Assembly (NCBI RefSeq): GCF_027706745.1
Contig: NZ_JAQFWP010000037.1
Coordinates: 1 to 64,000, forward strand
Length of the DNA stretch: 64,000 nucleotides
DNA from: Nocardiopsis suaedae
Lineage (GTDB): Bacteria; Actinomycetota; Actinomycetes; Streptosporangiales; Streptosporangiaceae
Direction of reading: 5' to 3'
In this document: piece after piece, positions 16,631-24,495 of the stretch
Position numbering within the stretch: position 1 is the stretch's first letter
Layout of the letters: each line of letters begins with the position of its first letter
Position numbers and translations under genes: made by a program
Notes under the pieces: generated by a model
Databases searched by the model: none
What the model was told of the DNA's origin: nothing
Seen by the model: the letters and a program-made list of their open reading frames with translations, nothing else

Positions 16631-18109
16631 TCACCCCAGCTCGGCCCAGCCCTTCGAACGCTCCACGGCGGTCCTCCACCTGCGGTACTGCGCGTCGTCG
16701 CGCGCGCCCGGCTCGAACCTGCGGTCAAGGTTCCAGGTCCGCTCCAGCTCGTCCGTGGACGACCACACCCCGGTGGCCAGGCCCGCCAGGAACGCCGCCC
16801 CCAGCGCGGTCGTCTCCTGCACCTGCGGCCGCGCCACCGACACCCCGAGCTGGTCGGCCTGGATCTGGCAGAGCAGGTCATTGGCCGAGGCCCCGCCGTC
16901 CACGCGCAGCTCCGGCAGGCTGGTGCCGGACGCCCGCTCCATCGCCTCGGCGACGTCGCGCACCTCGAAGGCGATCGCGTCCAGGGTCGCCCGCGCCAGG
17001 TGGGCGCGTCCCGTGCCGCGGGTGATGCCGAAGATCGACCCGCGGGCGTGCGGGTCCCAGTCGGGCGCGCCCAGCCCGGTCAGCGCGGGCACGAAGACCA
17101 CCCCGCCCGAGTCGGGCACGCTGGCGGCCAGCCCCTCCGACTGCGGCGCGGTGTCGATCAGCCCGAGCCCGTCGCGCAGCCACTGCACCGCCGCGCCGGT
17201 GACGAAGATGGAGCCCTCCAGCGCGTACTCCAGGCGGCCGTCGGGGTGCTGCCACAGCACCGTGCTGAGCAGCCCGTGCTCGGGGGCCACCGCCTCGGTA
17301 CCGGTGTTGACCAGGATGAACGAGCCGGTCCCGTAGGTGCACTTGGACGAGCCCGGGTGGTAGCAGTTCTGCCCGAACATGGCGGCCTGCTGGTCCCCGG
17401 CGATGCCGGACACCGGCAGGCGCAGCCCCAGGAACTCCTCCGGCGAGGTCTCGCCCACCGTGCCGTAGGAGGGCACCACCTCCGGCAGCGCCGACATCGG
17501 CACCCCGAACAGCGCGCACATCTCCTCCGACCAGGCGCCCCGCCGCAGGTCGTACAGGAGCGTGCGGGAGGCGTTGCTGGCGTCGGTGACGTGCCGGGCA
17601 CCGCCGGTCAGGCGGGAGATGATGTAGGAGTCGACGGTGCCGATCGCCGTGTCGCCGCTCTCCACCCCGCCCCAGGCCCGCTGGTCGTGGCGCTTCATCC
17701 AGGTGAGCTTGGTGCCGGTGAAGTAGGGGTCCAGCCGCAGGCCGGTGACCTCGGTGACCCGGTCCTCGTGCCCGGCGTCGCGCAGCTCGGTGCAGATGTC
17801 GGCGGTGCGGCGGTCCTGCCACACGATGGCCCGGCGGGGCGAGGAGCCGCGCTTGCGGTCCCACAGGACCGCGGTCTCGCGCTGGTTGGTGATGCCGACG
17901 CACGTGGGCGGCGTACCGGCCGCGTCCAGGGCGCTCTGGCACGCGGCCAGGGTGGCCTGCCAGATCTCCTCGGGGACGTGCTCGACCCAACCGGCCTCGG
18001 GGTAGTGCTGTGCGAACTCCTGGTATCCGCGGGCGAGGACGCGGCCGTCCTCTCCGACCATGAGGGCGGTGACGCCGGTCGTTCCGGCGTCGATGGTGAG
18101 CACGGTCAT
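16631..18109 (-). CDS. glpK: Glycerol kinase
   Basis: A 492-residue FGGY-family kinase that phosphorylates glycerol to sn-glycerol-3-phosphate. Visible motifs: the N-terminal phosphate loop DAGTTGVTALM, WQDRRTADIC, DASNASRTLLYDLRRG, GSSKCTYGTGSFILVNTG and the C-terminal LRVDGGASANDLLCQIQADQLG. GGAGG lies seven bases before the ATG. A DasR-type palindrome (18138-18151) lies 29-42 bases upstream of the start, and pfkA diverges on the other side. No glpF or glpD is adjacent. Confidence 0.95.
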   Translation of the reverse strand: MTVLTIDAGTTGVTALMVGEDGRVLARGYQEFAQHYPEAGWVEHVPEEIWQATLAACQSALDAAGTPPTCVGITNQRETAVLWDRKRGSSPRRAIVWQDRRTADICTELRDAGHEDRVTEVTGLRLDPYFTGTKLTWMKRHDQRAWGGVESGDTAIGTVDSYIISRLTGGARHVTDASNASRTLLYDLRRGAWSEEMCALFGVPMSALPEVVPSYGTVGETSPEEFLGLRLPVSGIAGDQQAAMFGQNCYHPGSSKCTYGTGSFILVNTGTEAVAPEHGLLSTVLWQHPDGRLEYALEGSIFVTGAAVQWLRDGLGLIDTAPQSEGLAASVPDSGGVVFVPALTGLGAPDWDPHARGSIFGITRGTGRAHLARATLDAIAFEVRDVAEAMERASGTSLPELRVDGGASANDLLCQIQADQLGVSVARPQVQETTALGAAFLAGLATGVWSSTDELERTWNLDRRFEPGARDDAQYRRWRTAVERSKGWAELG

Positions 18110-18137
18110 CTGCTGGCCTCCAGTGCTTTCGGCGACT

Positions 18138-18151
18138 ATGGTCTAGACCAT
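18138..18151. promoter_or_regulatory. DasR-like (dre) operator between glpK and pfkA
   Basis: ATGGTCTAGACCAT is a perfect 14-base palindrome whose core TGGTCTAGACCA is the core of the Streptomyces DasR responsive element. It sits 29 bases before the glpK start and 170 bases before pfkA, so glpK is the more likely target. DasR (GntR/HutC family) responds to amino-sugar phosphates. Confidence 0.7.
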
Positions 18152-18243
18152 GTGGGCGGTGGAAGGCGGCCGCACCCCTCCGAGCCGCCGCAGCGGCCGG
18201 GGTGCAGGGCTTCCCGTGATGCCGGTCACATCGCTGCCGTTAG

Positions 18244-18255
18244 GCTGACGTCAGC
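18244..18255. promoter_or_regulatory. 12-base palindrome upstream of pfkA
   Basis: GCTGACGTCAGC, 66-77 bases before the pfkA start, in the zone expected for its promoter. A possible operator for an unidentified regulator; support is symmetry and position only. Confidence 0.3.
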
Positions 18256-18320
18256 GGACCGCGAGGTCAAGGGTCGAAACGCACGGCATTGCACACGGCA
18301 ACACGACGAGGAGCAGGCGT

Positions 18321-19346
18321 ATGCGAGTGGGGGTTCTGACCGGCGGCGGAGACTGCCCGGGCCTGAACGCCGTCATCCGCGCCGTTGTCCGCAAGGGCAT
18401 CAAGGACTACGGATACGAGTTCGTCGGCTTCCGGGACGGCTGGCGCGGCCCCCTGGAGGGCGACACCATGGAGCTCGACCGCGCCGCCGTGCGCGGCATC
18501 CTGCCCCGGGGCGGCACCATCCTGGGCTCCTCCCGCACCAACCTGATGAAGATCGAGGGGGGTGTCGAGCGCGTCAAGGACAACATGGCGGGGCTGGGCA
18601 TCGACGCCCTGGTCGCCATCGGCGGGGAGGACACCCTGGGCGTGGCCACGCAGCTCACCGAACAGGGCGTCAACGTGGTCGGGGTTCCCAAGACCATCGA
18701 CAACGACCTCAACGCCACCGACTACACCTTCGGCTTCGACACGGCGGTCAACATCGCCACCGAGGCCATCGACCGGCTGCACACCACCGCCGAGTCGCAC
18801 CACCGCGCCCTGGTCGTGGAGGTGATGGGGCGGCACGCCGGGTGGATCGCCCTGCACTCGGGCATGGCCGCGGGCGCCAACGCGATCCTCATCCCCGAGC
18901 GCCCCTTCGACATCGACGAGGTCGTGGGCTGGGTGGAGAGCCGGTTCCAGACCGAGTACGCGCCCATCATCGTGGTGGCCGAGGGCGCCCACCCCAAGGA
19001 CGGGCAGATGGAGCTGTCCACGGGCGAGAAGGACAGCTTCGGCCACGTGCGCCTGGGCGGCATCGGGCAGCGCCTGGCCGAGGAGATCGAGAAGCGCACC
19101 GGCAAGGAGTCCCGGTCGGTGGTGCTGGGGCACGTGCAGCGCGGCGGCACGCCGTCGGCGTTCGACCGGGTGCTGGCCACCCGGCTGGGCGTCCAGGCGA
19201 TCGACGCGGTGCGCGACCGCGACTGGGGCAAGATGGTCGCCCTCCAGGGCACCGACGTCGTGCGGGTGGAGCTGTCGGCCGCCACCGAGAAGCTCAAGAC
19301 CGTCCCGCCGGAGCGCTACGCCGAGGCCGAGGTCTTCTTCGGCTGA
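18321..19346 (+). CDS. pfkA: 6-phosphofructokinase, PPi-type active site
   Basis: A 341-residue phosphofructokinase phosphorylating fructose-6-phosphate. GVLTGGGDCPGLNAVIR forms the phosphate-donor loop. The donor-selecting residues are Asp104 (GGEDTLG, 101-107) and Lys124 (PKTIDND, 123-129). ATP-dependent enzymes have Gly at 104, whereas pyrophosphate-dependent ones have Asp104 with Lys124, so this enzyme is probably PPi-dependent like the Amycolatopsis methanolica type. GAGGAG precedes the ATG. It diverges from glpK across a DasR-like site. Confidence 0.93.
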   Translation: MRVGVLTGGGDCPGLNAVIRAVVRKGIKDYGYEFVGFRDGWRGPLEGDTMELDRAAVRGILPRGGTILGSSRTNLMKIEGGVERVKDNMAGLGIDALVAIGGEDTLGVATQLTEQGVNVVGVPKTIDNDLNATDYTFGFDTAVNIATEAIDRLHTTAESHHRALVVEVMGRHAGWIALHSGMAAGANAILIPERPFDIDEVVGWVESRFQTEYAPIIVVAEGAHPKDGQMELSTGEKDSFGHVRLGGIGQRLAEEIEKRTGKESRSVVLGHVQRGGTPSAFDRVLATRLGVQAIDAVRDRDWGKMVALQGTDVVRVELSAATEKLKTVPPERYAEAEVFFG

Positions 19347-19705
19347 GGGCGCCCCTCCCCCTCAGGACGCCCCGGAGGGCCTCCCTCCTCTGCGGGAGCG
19401 CCCCCTCGACACGACGGCGCCTCCCCGGGCCCCGCGCCGCGGCGCGGGGCCCTTCCGCGTCCCGGCCCCGTGCGGGAACGGCCGCGGCCCGAAAGGCGGA
19501 GGCGCCGCGCTCCCGGAGGGAAGACAATCGGCCCCGAAGGGGTTGTCCCCTTCCGGAGAGGGCTCCCCCGCTCCCGGCCGCCCCGGCCGCACCGCCCGTT
19601 CCGACCGGTCGCCCGCGTGGCGGATACTGGAGGGATCGGAGCGTGGACCCCCGCGCGAGGGCCCTCCGACCGACCGCTTTCCGACCCTCACCTGGAGATG
19701 CCGCC
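19347..19705. other. Intergenic region pfkA-thiI
   Basis: About 360 bases without a gene. It holds the pfkA terminator (19427-19452) and a small hairpin GAAGGGG/CCCCTTC (19536-19553). The remainder is presumably the thiI promoter region; no clear -10/-35 pair was identified. Confidence 0.6.
19427..19452 (+). terminator. Terminator after pfkA
   Basis: Perfect inverted repeat GGGCCCCGCGCC / GGCGCGGGGCCC with a 2-base centre (effective loop four bases), 80 bases after the stop, followed by TTCC. Confidence 0.65.
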
Positions 19706-20983
19706 ATGGCCGTCACGTCCGACCCCGCCCCCGAAACCGCGCCCGAGGGCACCACCGCCTCCGGCTCGGCGGGTGCCGGTTCCGGGCTGGGCGAACTGTG
19801 CGTGCTGATGAAGCTCGGCGAGATCGTGCTCAAGGGCAGCAACCGCAAGCTCTTCGAGCGCCGCCTGCACAACAACATCCGCAACGCCGCGCGCGGGCTG
19901 GGCGAGGTCAAGCTCACCCAGCGCGGCGCCGGCGTCATCATCCTGCGCATGCCCGGCGCCTCCGACCTGAAGGTCGCCGAGCTGGCCGAGCGCATGCGCT
20001 CGGTGATGGGCGTGGTCTGGGTGCACCAGGTGCGCCGGATCGCCAAGGACATCGACGCGGTCACCGACATCGCCCTGCGCTCGATGGCCGGGCGCACCGG
20101 CACCTTCGCCGTGCGGGCCCGCCGCCGCGACAAGCGCTTCCCGATGACCTCCTCCGAGATCGCGGGGACCGTCGGCGCCCGCATCAAGGAGGCCGTCGGC
20201 CTGCCGGTGAACCTCAAGCGCCCGGAGAACACCGTCTTCATCGAGGTCGACAAGGACGAGGTGTTCGTCTTCACCGACGGCATGCCCGGCCAGGGCGGCC
20301 TGCCGGTGGGCATGAGCGGGCGCGGCCTGGTGCTGATGTCGGGCGGCATCGACTCGCCCGTGGCCGCCCACCGGATGATGCGGCGCGGCCTCAAGGTCGA
20401 CTTCCTGCACTTCTCCGGCATGCCCTTCACCGGCCCGGAGTCCATCTACAAGGCCTACAGCCTGGTCCGCCAGCTCGACCGGTTCCAGGTCGGCTCGCGG
20501 CTGTTCGTGGTGCCGTTCGGCAAGGCCCAGCAGCAGCTCAAGAGCTCGGGCGCGGAGAAGCTGCAGATCGTGGCCCAGCGGCGGCTCATGCTCAAGACCG
20601 CCGAGGCCCTCGCCGACGACCTGGGCGCCGAGGCGCTGGTCACCGGCGACGCGCTGGGCCAGGTGTCCAGCCAGACCATGACCAACCTGACCGCGCTCGA
20701 CGACGCGGTGGACGTGCCGATCCTGCGGCCGCTCATCGGCATGGACAAGACCGAGATCATGGACCAGGCGCGGGCGATCGGCACGCTGTCCATCTCCGAG
20801 CTGCCCGACGAGGACTGCTGCACCCTGCTCACCCCGCGCCAGGTGGAGACCGCCGCCAAGATCACCGACCTGCGCCAGATCGAGAAGCGGTTGGACGTGG
20901 AGGAGCTGGCCGAGCACTTGGCCGCCAACACGCAGCTGCACCGGCCCAGCTTCCTCGGCGACGCCGCCCCGGCCAAGGTCTGA
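19706..20983 (+). CDS. thiI: tRNA 4-thiouridine synthetase ThiI
   Basis: A 425-residue ThiI without the C-terminal rhodanese domain found in E. coli. An N-terminal ferredoxin-like part and a THUMP domain (about 85-190) precede the PP-loop ATPase SGGIDSP (about 213-219). It modifies U8 of tRNAs to 4-thiouridine by adenylation; with no rhodanese cysteine, sulfur must come from another route. GGAG lies eight bases before the ATG at 19706; the long open frame upstream is not coding. It converges with aroH. Confidence 0.9.
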   Translation: MAVTSDPAPETAPEGTTASGSAGAGSGLGELCVLMKLGEIVLKGSNRKLFERRLHNNIRNAARGLGEVKLTQRGAGVIILRMPGASDLKVAELAERMRSVMGVVWVHQVRRIAKDIDAVTDIALRSMAGRTGTFAVRARRRDKRFPMTSSEIAGTVGARIKEAVGLPVNLKRPENTVFIEVDKDEVFVFTDGMPGQGGLPVGMSGRGLVLMSGGIDSPVAAHRMMRRGLKVDFLHFSGMPFTGPESIYKAYSLVRQLDRFQVGSRLFVVPFGKAQQQLKSSGAEKLQIVAQRRLMLKTAEALADDLGAEALVTGDALGQVSSQTMTNLTALDDAVDVPILRPLIGMDKTEIMDQARAIGTLSISELPDEDCCTLLTPRQVETAAKITDLRQIEKRLDVEELAEHLAANTQLHRPSFLGDAAPAKV

Positions 20984-21015
20984 GCCGGAGCGGGGGCGGA
21001 GCCGGCGTCCCACCG

Positions 21016-21056
21016 CGCCGTCCCTCCGCCACGGAGGCGGCGACGGCGGGACGGCG
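21016..21056. terminator. Hairpin between convergent thiI and aroH
   Basis: Outer arms CGCCGTCCC (21016-21024) and GGGACGGCG (21048-21056) enclose a CTCCG/CGGAG inner stem, within the 99-base gap between the two stop codons. Confidence 0.5.
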
Positions 21057-21082
21057 GCCCGGCCCCGCGGCCCGGCCCGGCG

Positions 21083-22123
21083 TCAGACCGCGGCCGGGAC
21101 CGGGGCCTCCGCCAGGGTGCGGCCCAGCAGGGCCGCGTGCGTCTGGGCGGCGTCGCGCAGCTCGGCCAGGTCGGACTCGACGAGGGCCTGCGGGCCGTCG
21201 CACAGCGCCGTCTCCGGCCGGGGGTGCACGTCGACGATGACCCCGTCGGCCCCCACGGCCAGGGCGGCGCGGGACAGCGGCAGCACCAGCGAGCGCTTGC
21301 CGCCCGAGTGCGACGGGTCGACGATGACCGGCAGGTGGGACAGGTCCTGGGCGACCGGGACCGCGCTGATGTCCAGGGTGTTGCGGGTGGCCTTCTCGAA
21401 GGTGCGGATGCCGCGCTCGCACAGCACGATGTCGAGGTTGCCGCGCTGGGCGATGTACTCGGCGGCCATCAGCCACTCCTCGATGGTGGCGTTCATGCCG
21501 CGCTTGAGCAGCACCGGCTTCCCGGCCTCGCCCGCGGCCTGCAGCAGGGCGAAGTTCTGCATGTTGCGGGTGCCGATCTGCAGCATGTCGGCGTAGGAGG
21601 CGACCAGCTCCACGTCGGCGGCGTCGACCACCTCGGTGACCACCGGCAGGCCGGTCTCGTCCCGCACGTCGGACAGGACCTTCAGCCCGGCCTCGCCCAG
21701 GCCCTGGAAGGCGTAGGGGGAGGTGCGGGGCTTGTAGGCGCCGCCGCGCAGCAGCGAGGCCCCGGCGTCGGCGGCCATGCGCGCCGCCTGCAGGGTCTGC
21801 TCGGGGGTCTCCACCGCGCAGGGCCCGGCGATGACGGTGGTGTACCCGGGGCCGATCGGCACCCCGCGCACGGTGACCAGGGAGCGCTCGGCGTTGTTCT
21901 CCCGGCTCACCAGCTTGTAGGGCGCCGAGATGCGCAGCACGTCGCTCACCCCCGGAAGCGCGCGCAGGTCCAGCGTCTCGAAGTGCCGGACGTCCCCCAC
22001 CAGCCCGATGATGGTGCGGCTGACGCCGCGCGTCACGTAGGCCTCGCCGCCGGCGGTGGCGACGAGGTCGACGACGGCGTCGATATCGGCGGAGGAGGCG
22101 TCGGGCGCCATGACGATGACCAT
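21083..22123 (-). CDS. aroH: 3-deoxy-7-phosphoheptulonate (DAHP) synthase
   Basis: A 346-residue type I DAHP synthase with an N-terminal ferredoxin-like regulatory domain (about 1-70) as in Thermotoga-type enzymes. It condenses PEP and erythrose-4-phosphate, the first step of aromatic amino acid synthesis. Motifs: IAGPCAVE, LRGGAYKPRTSPYAFQG, IGTRNMQNF, PVLLKRG and DPSHSGGKR. GAAGGAAA precedes the ATG at 22123. Upstream are a leader peptide rich in aromatic residues and an intrinsic terminator, so attenuation is likely. Also called aroF/aroG elsewhere. Confidence 0.95.
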   Translation of the reverse strand: MVIVMAPDASSADIDAVVDLVATAGGEAYVTRGVSRTIIGLVGDVRHFETLDLRALPGVSDVLRISAPYKLVSRENNAERSLVTVRGVPIGPGYTTVIAGPCAVETPEQTLQAARMAADAGASLLRGGAYKPRTSPYAFQGLGEAGLKVLSDVRDETGLPVVTEVVDAADVELVASYADMLQIGTRNMQNFALLQAAGEAGKPVLLKRGMNATIEEWLMAAEYIAQRGNLDIVLCERGIRTFEKATRNTLDISAVPVAQDLSHLPVIVDPSHSGGKRSLVLPLSRAALAVGADGVIVDVHPRPETALCDGPQALVESDLAELRDAAQTHAALLGRTLAEAPVPAAV

Positions 22124-22185
22124 GTCCAGTTTCCTTCGGCGTCGGGGTCGGAGGCGGTTGCCGGGGCGGCGGACCCTGAGACGCG

Positions 22186-22219
22186 AAGAAGCCCCGGGCC
22201 GACCGGCCCGGGGCTTCTT
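22186..22219 (-). terminator. Attenuator terminator in the aroH leader
   Basis: Perfect 15-bp stem: AAGAAGCCCCGGGCC (22186-22200) with GGCCCGGGGCTTCTT (22205-22219) and a 4-base loop. On the aroH transcript the stem ends in UUCUU. It lies after the leader-peptide stop (22234) and 63 bases before the aroH start, where an attenuator terminator should be. Confidence 0.85.
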
Positions 22220-22233
22220 TCGTAACGTCCGTC

Positions 22234-22308
22234 TCAGCGCAGCGCTAGGCGGGCGACCGTCCAAGCCAAGGGCCGGTAGCCATAAAAGCGCCAAAAGCTG
22301 TGCTGCAT
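22234..22308 (-). CDS. aroH leader peptide (aromatic-rich, 24 aa)
   Basis: A 24-residue ORF (ATG at 22308, TGA at 22234-22236) beginning MQHSFWRFYGY. Aromatic residues are Phe5, Trp6, Phe8, Tyr9, Tyr11 and Trp16, six of 24. A strong intrinsic terminator follows within 15 bases, and then aroH. This is the layout of a ribosome-mediated attenuator: stalling at aromatic codons when charged tRNAs are scarce would prevent the terminator and turn on DAHP synthase. The ORF is too short for routine gene calling. No strong ribosome-binding site is seen. Confidence 0.8.
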   Translation of the reverse strand: MQHSFWRFYGYRPLAWTVARLALR

Positions 22309-22427
22309 GTGAGCGACTATAGCGCACGGCGGGGGCGCCGCCGCACACCCGGGGCAGCCGCCCGGCGCGGCGCGGGGGCTGGCAGGATGGCGGAAAGGCC
22401 GCAGCGGCACCGCATGAGGGGGTTCGA

Positions 22428-23030
22428 TTGGCGCAGGATCGACTGCCGCCGGGGCAGTACATACCGCGCGACCACTCCGCGGTCCATTACGGCCCGGTGC
22501 CCCGCTTCCGGCCGCACCGGTGGGACCTGCGCGTGTACGGCGCCACCGAGGATCCCGCAGGCCACCGGTGGACCTGGGAGGGGTTCTGCGGGCTGCCGCG
22601 CAGCGAGTGCGTGGCGGACTTCCACTGTGTGACGCGATTCACCATTCCCGCCGTGCGCTGGCAGGGGGTGTCGTCGGCGGACCTGGTCGAGGCGGCCCCA
22701 CCGGCGGCGGAGGCCACGCACGTGATGCTGTGGGCCGAGTACGGCTACAGCGCCAACGTGCGGATGGACGACTTCCTGCGGGACGGGGTGCTGCTGGCCA
22801 CCCACCGCGAGGGCGAGGAGCTGACGCCGGAGCACGGGTTCCCGATCCGGATGGTGGTGCCGCACCTCTACGGCTGGAAGAGCGTGAAGTGGCTGCGGGC
22901 GGTCGAGTACCTGACCTCGGACCGCCGCGGCTTCTGGGAGGAGCGCGGGTACCACAACATCGCCGATCCGTGGTCGGAGCAGCGTTACTCCTACCAGGAG
23001 GACCCCGGCGACGGACCGCCGCTGATCTGA
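22428..23030 (+). CDS. Sulfite oxidase-like molybdopterin oxidoreductase
   Basis: A 200-residue small member of the sulfite oxidase/YedY superfamily, which binds molybdopterin. The conserved ligand cysteine is Cys67 in ADFHCVTRF; LPRSE, GWKSVKWL and FWEERGYHNIADPW are typical of the short family. No signal peptide or Tat motif is visible, so it appears cytoplasmic. The start is a TTG at 22428, chosen because GAGGGGG lies five bases upstream and the protein start matches relatives. The substrate is unknown. Confidence 0.85.
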   Translation: MAQDRLPPGQYIPRDHSAVHYGPVPRFRPHRWDLRVYGATEDPAGHRWTWEGFCGLPRSECVADFHCVTRFTIPAVRWQGVSSADLVEAAPPAAEATHVMLWAEYGYSANVRMDDFLRDGVLLATHREGEELTPEHGFPIRMVVPHLYGWKSVKWLRAVEYLTSDRRGFWEERGYHNIADPWSEQRYSYQEDPGDGPPLI

Positions 23031-23274
23031 GGCCGGCCCCCTGGCCGGTTCCGGCTCCGCTCCCGGAGACCGCCGGGGATGCGCGGTGGTGCCCGGCCCG
23101 GCGCCGCCCCCTGCCGGTCCCCCGCCCGGCGGCGCCTCAGGACGGCGTTCCCCCGAATTCAGGTCCGACGGCTCTGCCGTACCCGACGGCGCGGAGGTGA
23201 TCCTGGTGCCGTCCGGCCCGGTAGGGGTCCGCCGGGACCGCGGACGGGCCGCCGGACGGTGAGGGAGGCCGCCG

Positions 23275-23658
23275 ATGCTGCTCGTCCTCCGGATCGTGGT
23301 GGGGCTGCTGGTGATCGCACACGGCCTCGTCCACCTCCTCTACCTGGCCGCGGACACCCCCGAGTTCTCGTTCGACCGGTCGTGGCTGCCCCGGGCGGCA
23401 CGGCGCCCCGTCGGCCTGGCCCTGATGGCCTTGACGGTGCTCGGCTTCGCGTTGCTCGGGCTGGCGGTCTGGGGCGTGCCGGGCCTCGCCCCCGCCTGGC
23501 CGCAGATCGCCGCGGCCGCCTCGCTGGTGTCCGCACTGCTGATCGTCCTGTTCTGGACCACCCGGCTGATCTTCGGGGTCGCGATCGACGCCGCGCTGCT
23601 CCTCGCGGCCGTGACGCGGCCGGAATGGGTGGACGCCCTCATCGGCACGGAAGGATGA
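23275..23658 (+). CDS. Small four-helix membrane protein
   Basis: A 127-residue hydrophobic protein with four predicted membrane segments (about 3-27, 47-69, 77-97 and 99-115). The start LLVLRIVVGLLVIAHGLVHLLY resembles small DoxX-like or uncharacterised actinobacterial membrane proteins, but no named family is certain. GGAGG-type sequence (GAGGGAGGCCGCCG) precedes the ATG. The 244 bases before it hold no evident gene. Function unknown. Confidence 0.65.
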   Translation: MLLVLRIVVGLLVIAHGLVHLLYLAADTPEFSFDRSWLPRAARRPVGLALMALTVLGFALLGLAVWGVPGLAPAWPQIAAAASLVSALLIVLFWTTRLIFGVAIDAALLLAAVTRPEWVDALIGTEG

Positions 23659-23720
23659 CCTTCCCGCGGCGACCACCGCCTCTGCGGCGCGGAGGCGGCG
23701 TTCCGGGGTAGACCACGGGT

Positions 23721-24449
23721 GTGGAAGCGACTCCGGCCGGAACCCGGTTCCGGCTCCTCACCTACAACATCCGCGCCATGCGGGACTCGCGTCCGGCCCT
23801 GTACCGGGTGATCCGCGCGTGCGGCCCCGACGTGGTCTGTCTCCAAGAGGCGCCGCGGCTGCTCCTCTGGTGGCTGCACCGGTGGGCCCTGCGGCGCGCG
23901 ACGGGCCTGGTCCCCGCCGTGGACCGGCGCTCCTGCGGGCTCGCCGTGCTCGTGCGGCCCGGGGTCGCCGTCCTGGACGCCCGGCACACGCTCCTCACCC
24001 GGCGCCGCGGCCTGCACCGCCGCGCCGTCTCCGCCGCCCTGCTGGAGATCGGCGGGCACACCGTCGCCGTCGCCTCCACCCACCTGGATCTGGAGGAGTC
24101 GGCCCGGTGCGACCACGCCCGTGAGGCCCTGGAGCACCTGCGCCGGTTCGCGGGCGGGGCCCCGCGCGTCCTGGCGGGAGACGTCAACGGCACACCCGGG
24201 GGCGCGGCGTGGCGGATCATCACCGCGGAGCTGTCCGACGCCGGTGCCGCGGCCCCGATCGGGGAGGCAGGCACCTTCACCGCGCGTCGGCCCCGCCGCA
24301 GGATCGACGCCGTCTTCACCGGCCCGGGCCTCCGGGTCCTCGGCTCGGGGGTGCCCGTGGACGACCTCGCCCGCGCCGACGTACGGGCGGCCAGCGACCA
24401 CCGGCCGGTCATCGCCGACCTGGCCCCGGACCCGCGCACGGAGCGCTGA
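23721..24449 (+). CDS. Endonuclease/exonuclease/phosphatase-family protein
   Basis: A 242-residue Mg-dependent hydrolase of the EEP fold. All catalytic signatures are present: TYNIR near the N-terminus, CLQEA (Glu), STHLDLEE (His), GDVNGTPG (Asp/Asn) and the C-terminal SDHRPV (Asp-His). Such enzymes cleave phosphodiester or phosphomonoester bonds in nucleic acids, lipids or sugars; the substrate cannot be told here. The GTG start at 23721 has no strong Shine-Dalgarno. It converges with the acyltransferase gene. Confidence 0.82.
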   Translation: MEATPAGTRFRLLTYNIRAMRDSRPALYRVIRACGPDVVCLQEAPRLLLWWLHRWALRRATGLVPAVDRRSCGLAVLVRPGVAVLDARHTLLTRRRGLHRRAVSAALLEIGGHTVAVASTHLDLEESARCDHAREALEHLRRFAGGAPRVLAGDVNGTPGGAAWRIITAELSDAGAAAPIGEAGTFTARRPRRRIDAVFTGPGLRVLGSGVPVDDLARADVRAASDHRPVIADLAPDPRTER

Positions 24450-24458
24450 CCCCGGGGA

Positions 24459-24478
24459 GGGCGGGGCCCCTCCCGCCC
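24459..24478. terminator. Short hairpin between convergent genes
   Basis: GGGCGGG (24459-24465) pairs with CCCGCCC (24472-24478), filling the 46-base gap between the EEP-protein and acyltransferase stop codons. Confidence 0.4.
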
Positions 24479-24495
24479 GGCCGCGCCGACGGAGG

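Noticed and set aside
17000-19705. Open frame continuous with thiI extending 900 codons upstream
   Set aside because: It runs through glpK antisense and pfkA in another frame; the family start and ribosome-binding site place thiI at 19706.
22414-22632. ATG at 22414 as start of the sulfite oxidase-like gene
   Set aside because: It is out of frame; the TTG at 22428 with GAGGGGG upstream is in frame and fits the family N-terminus.
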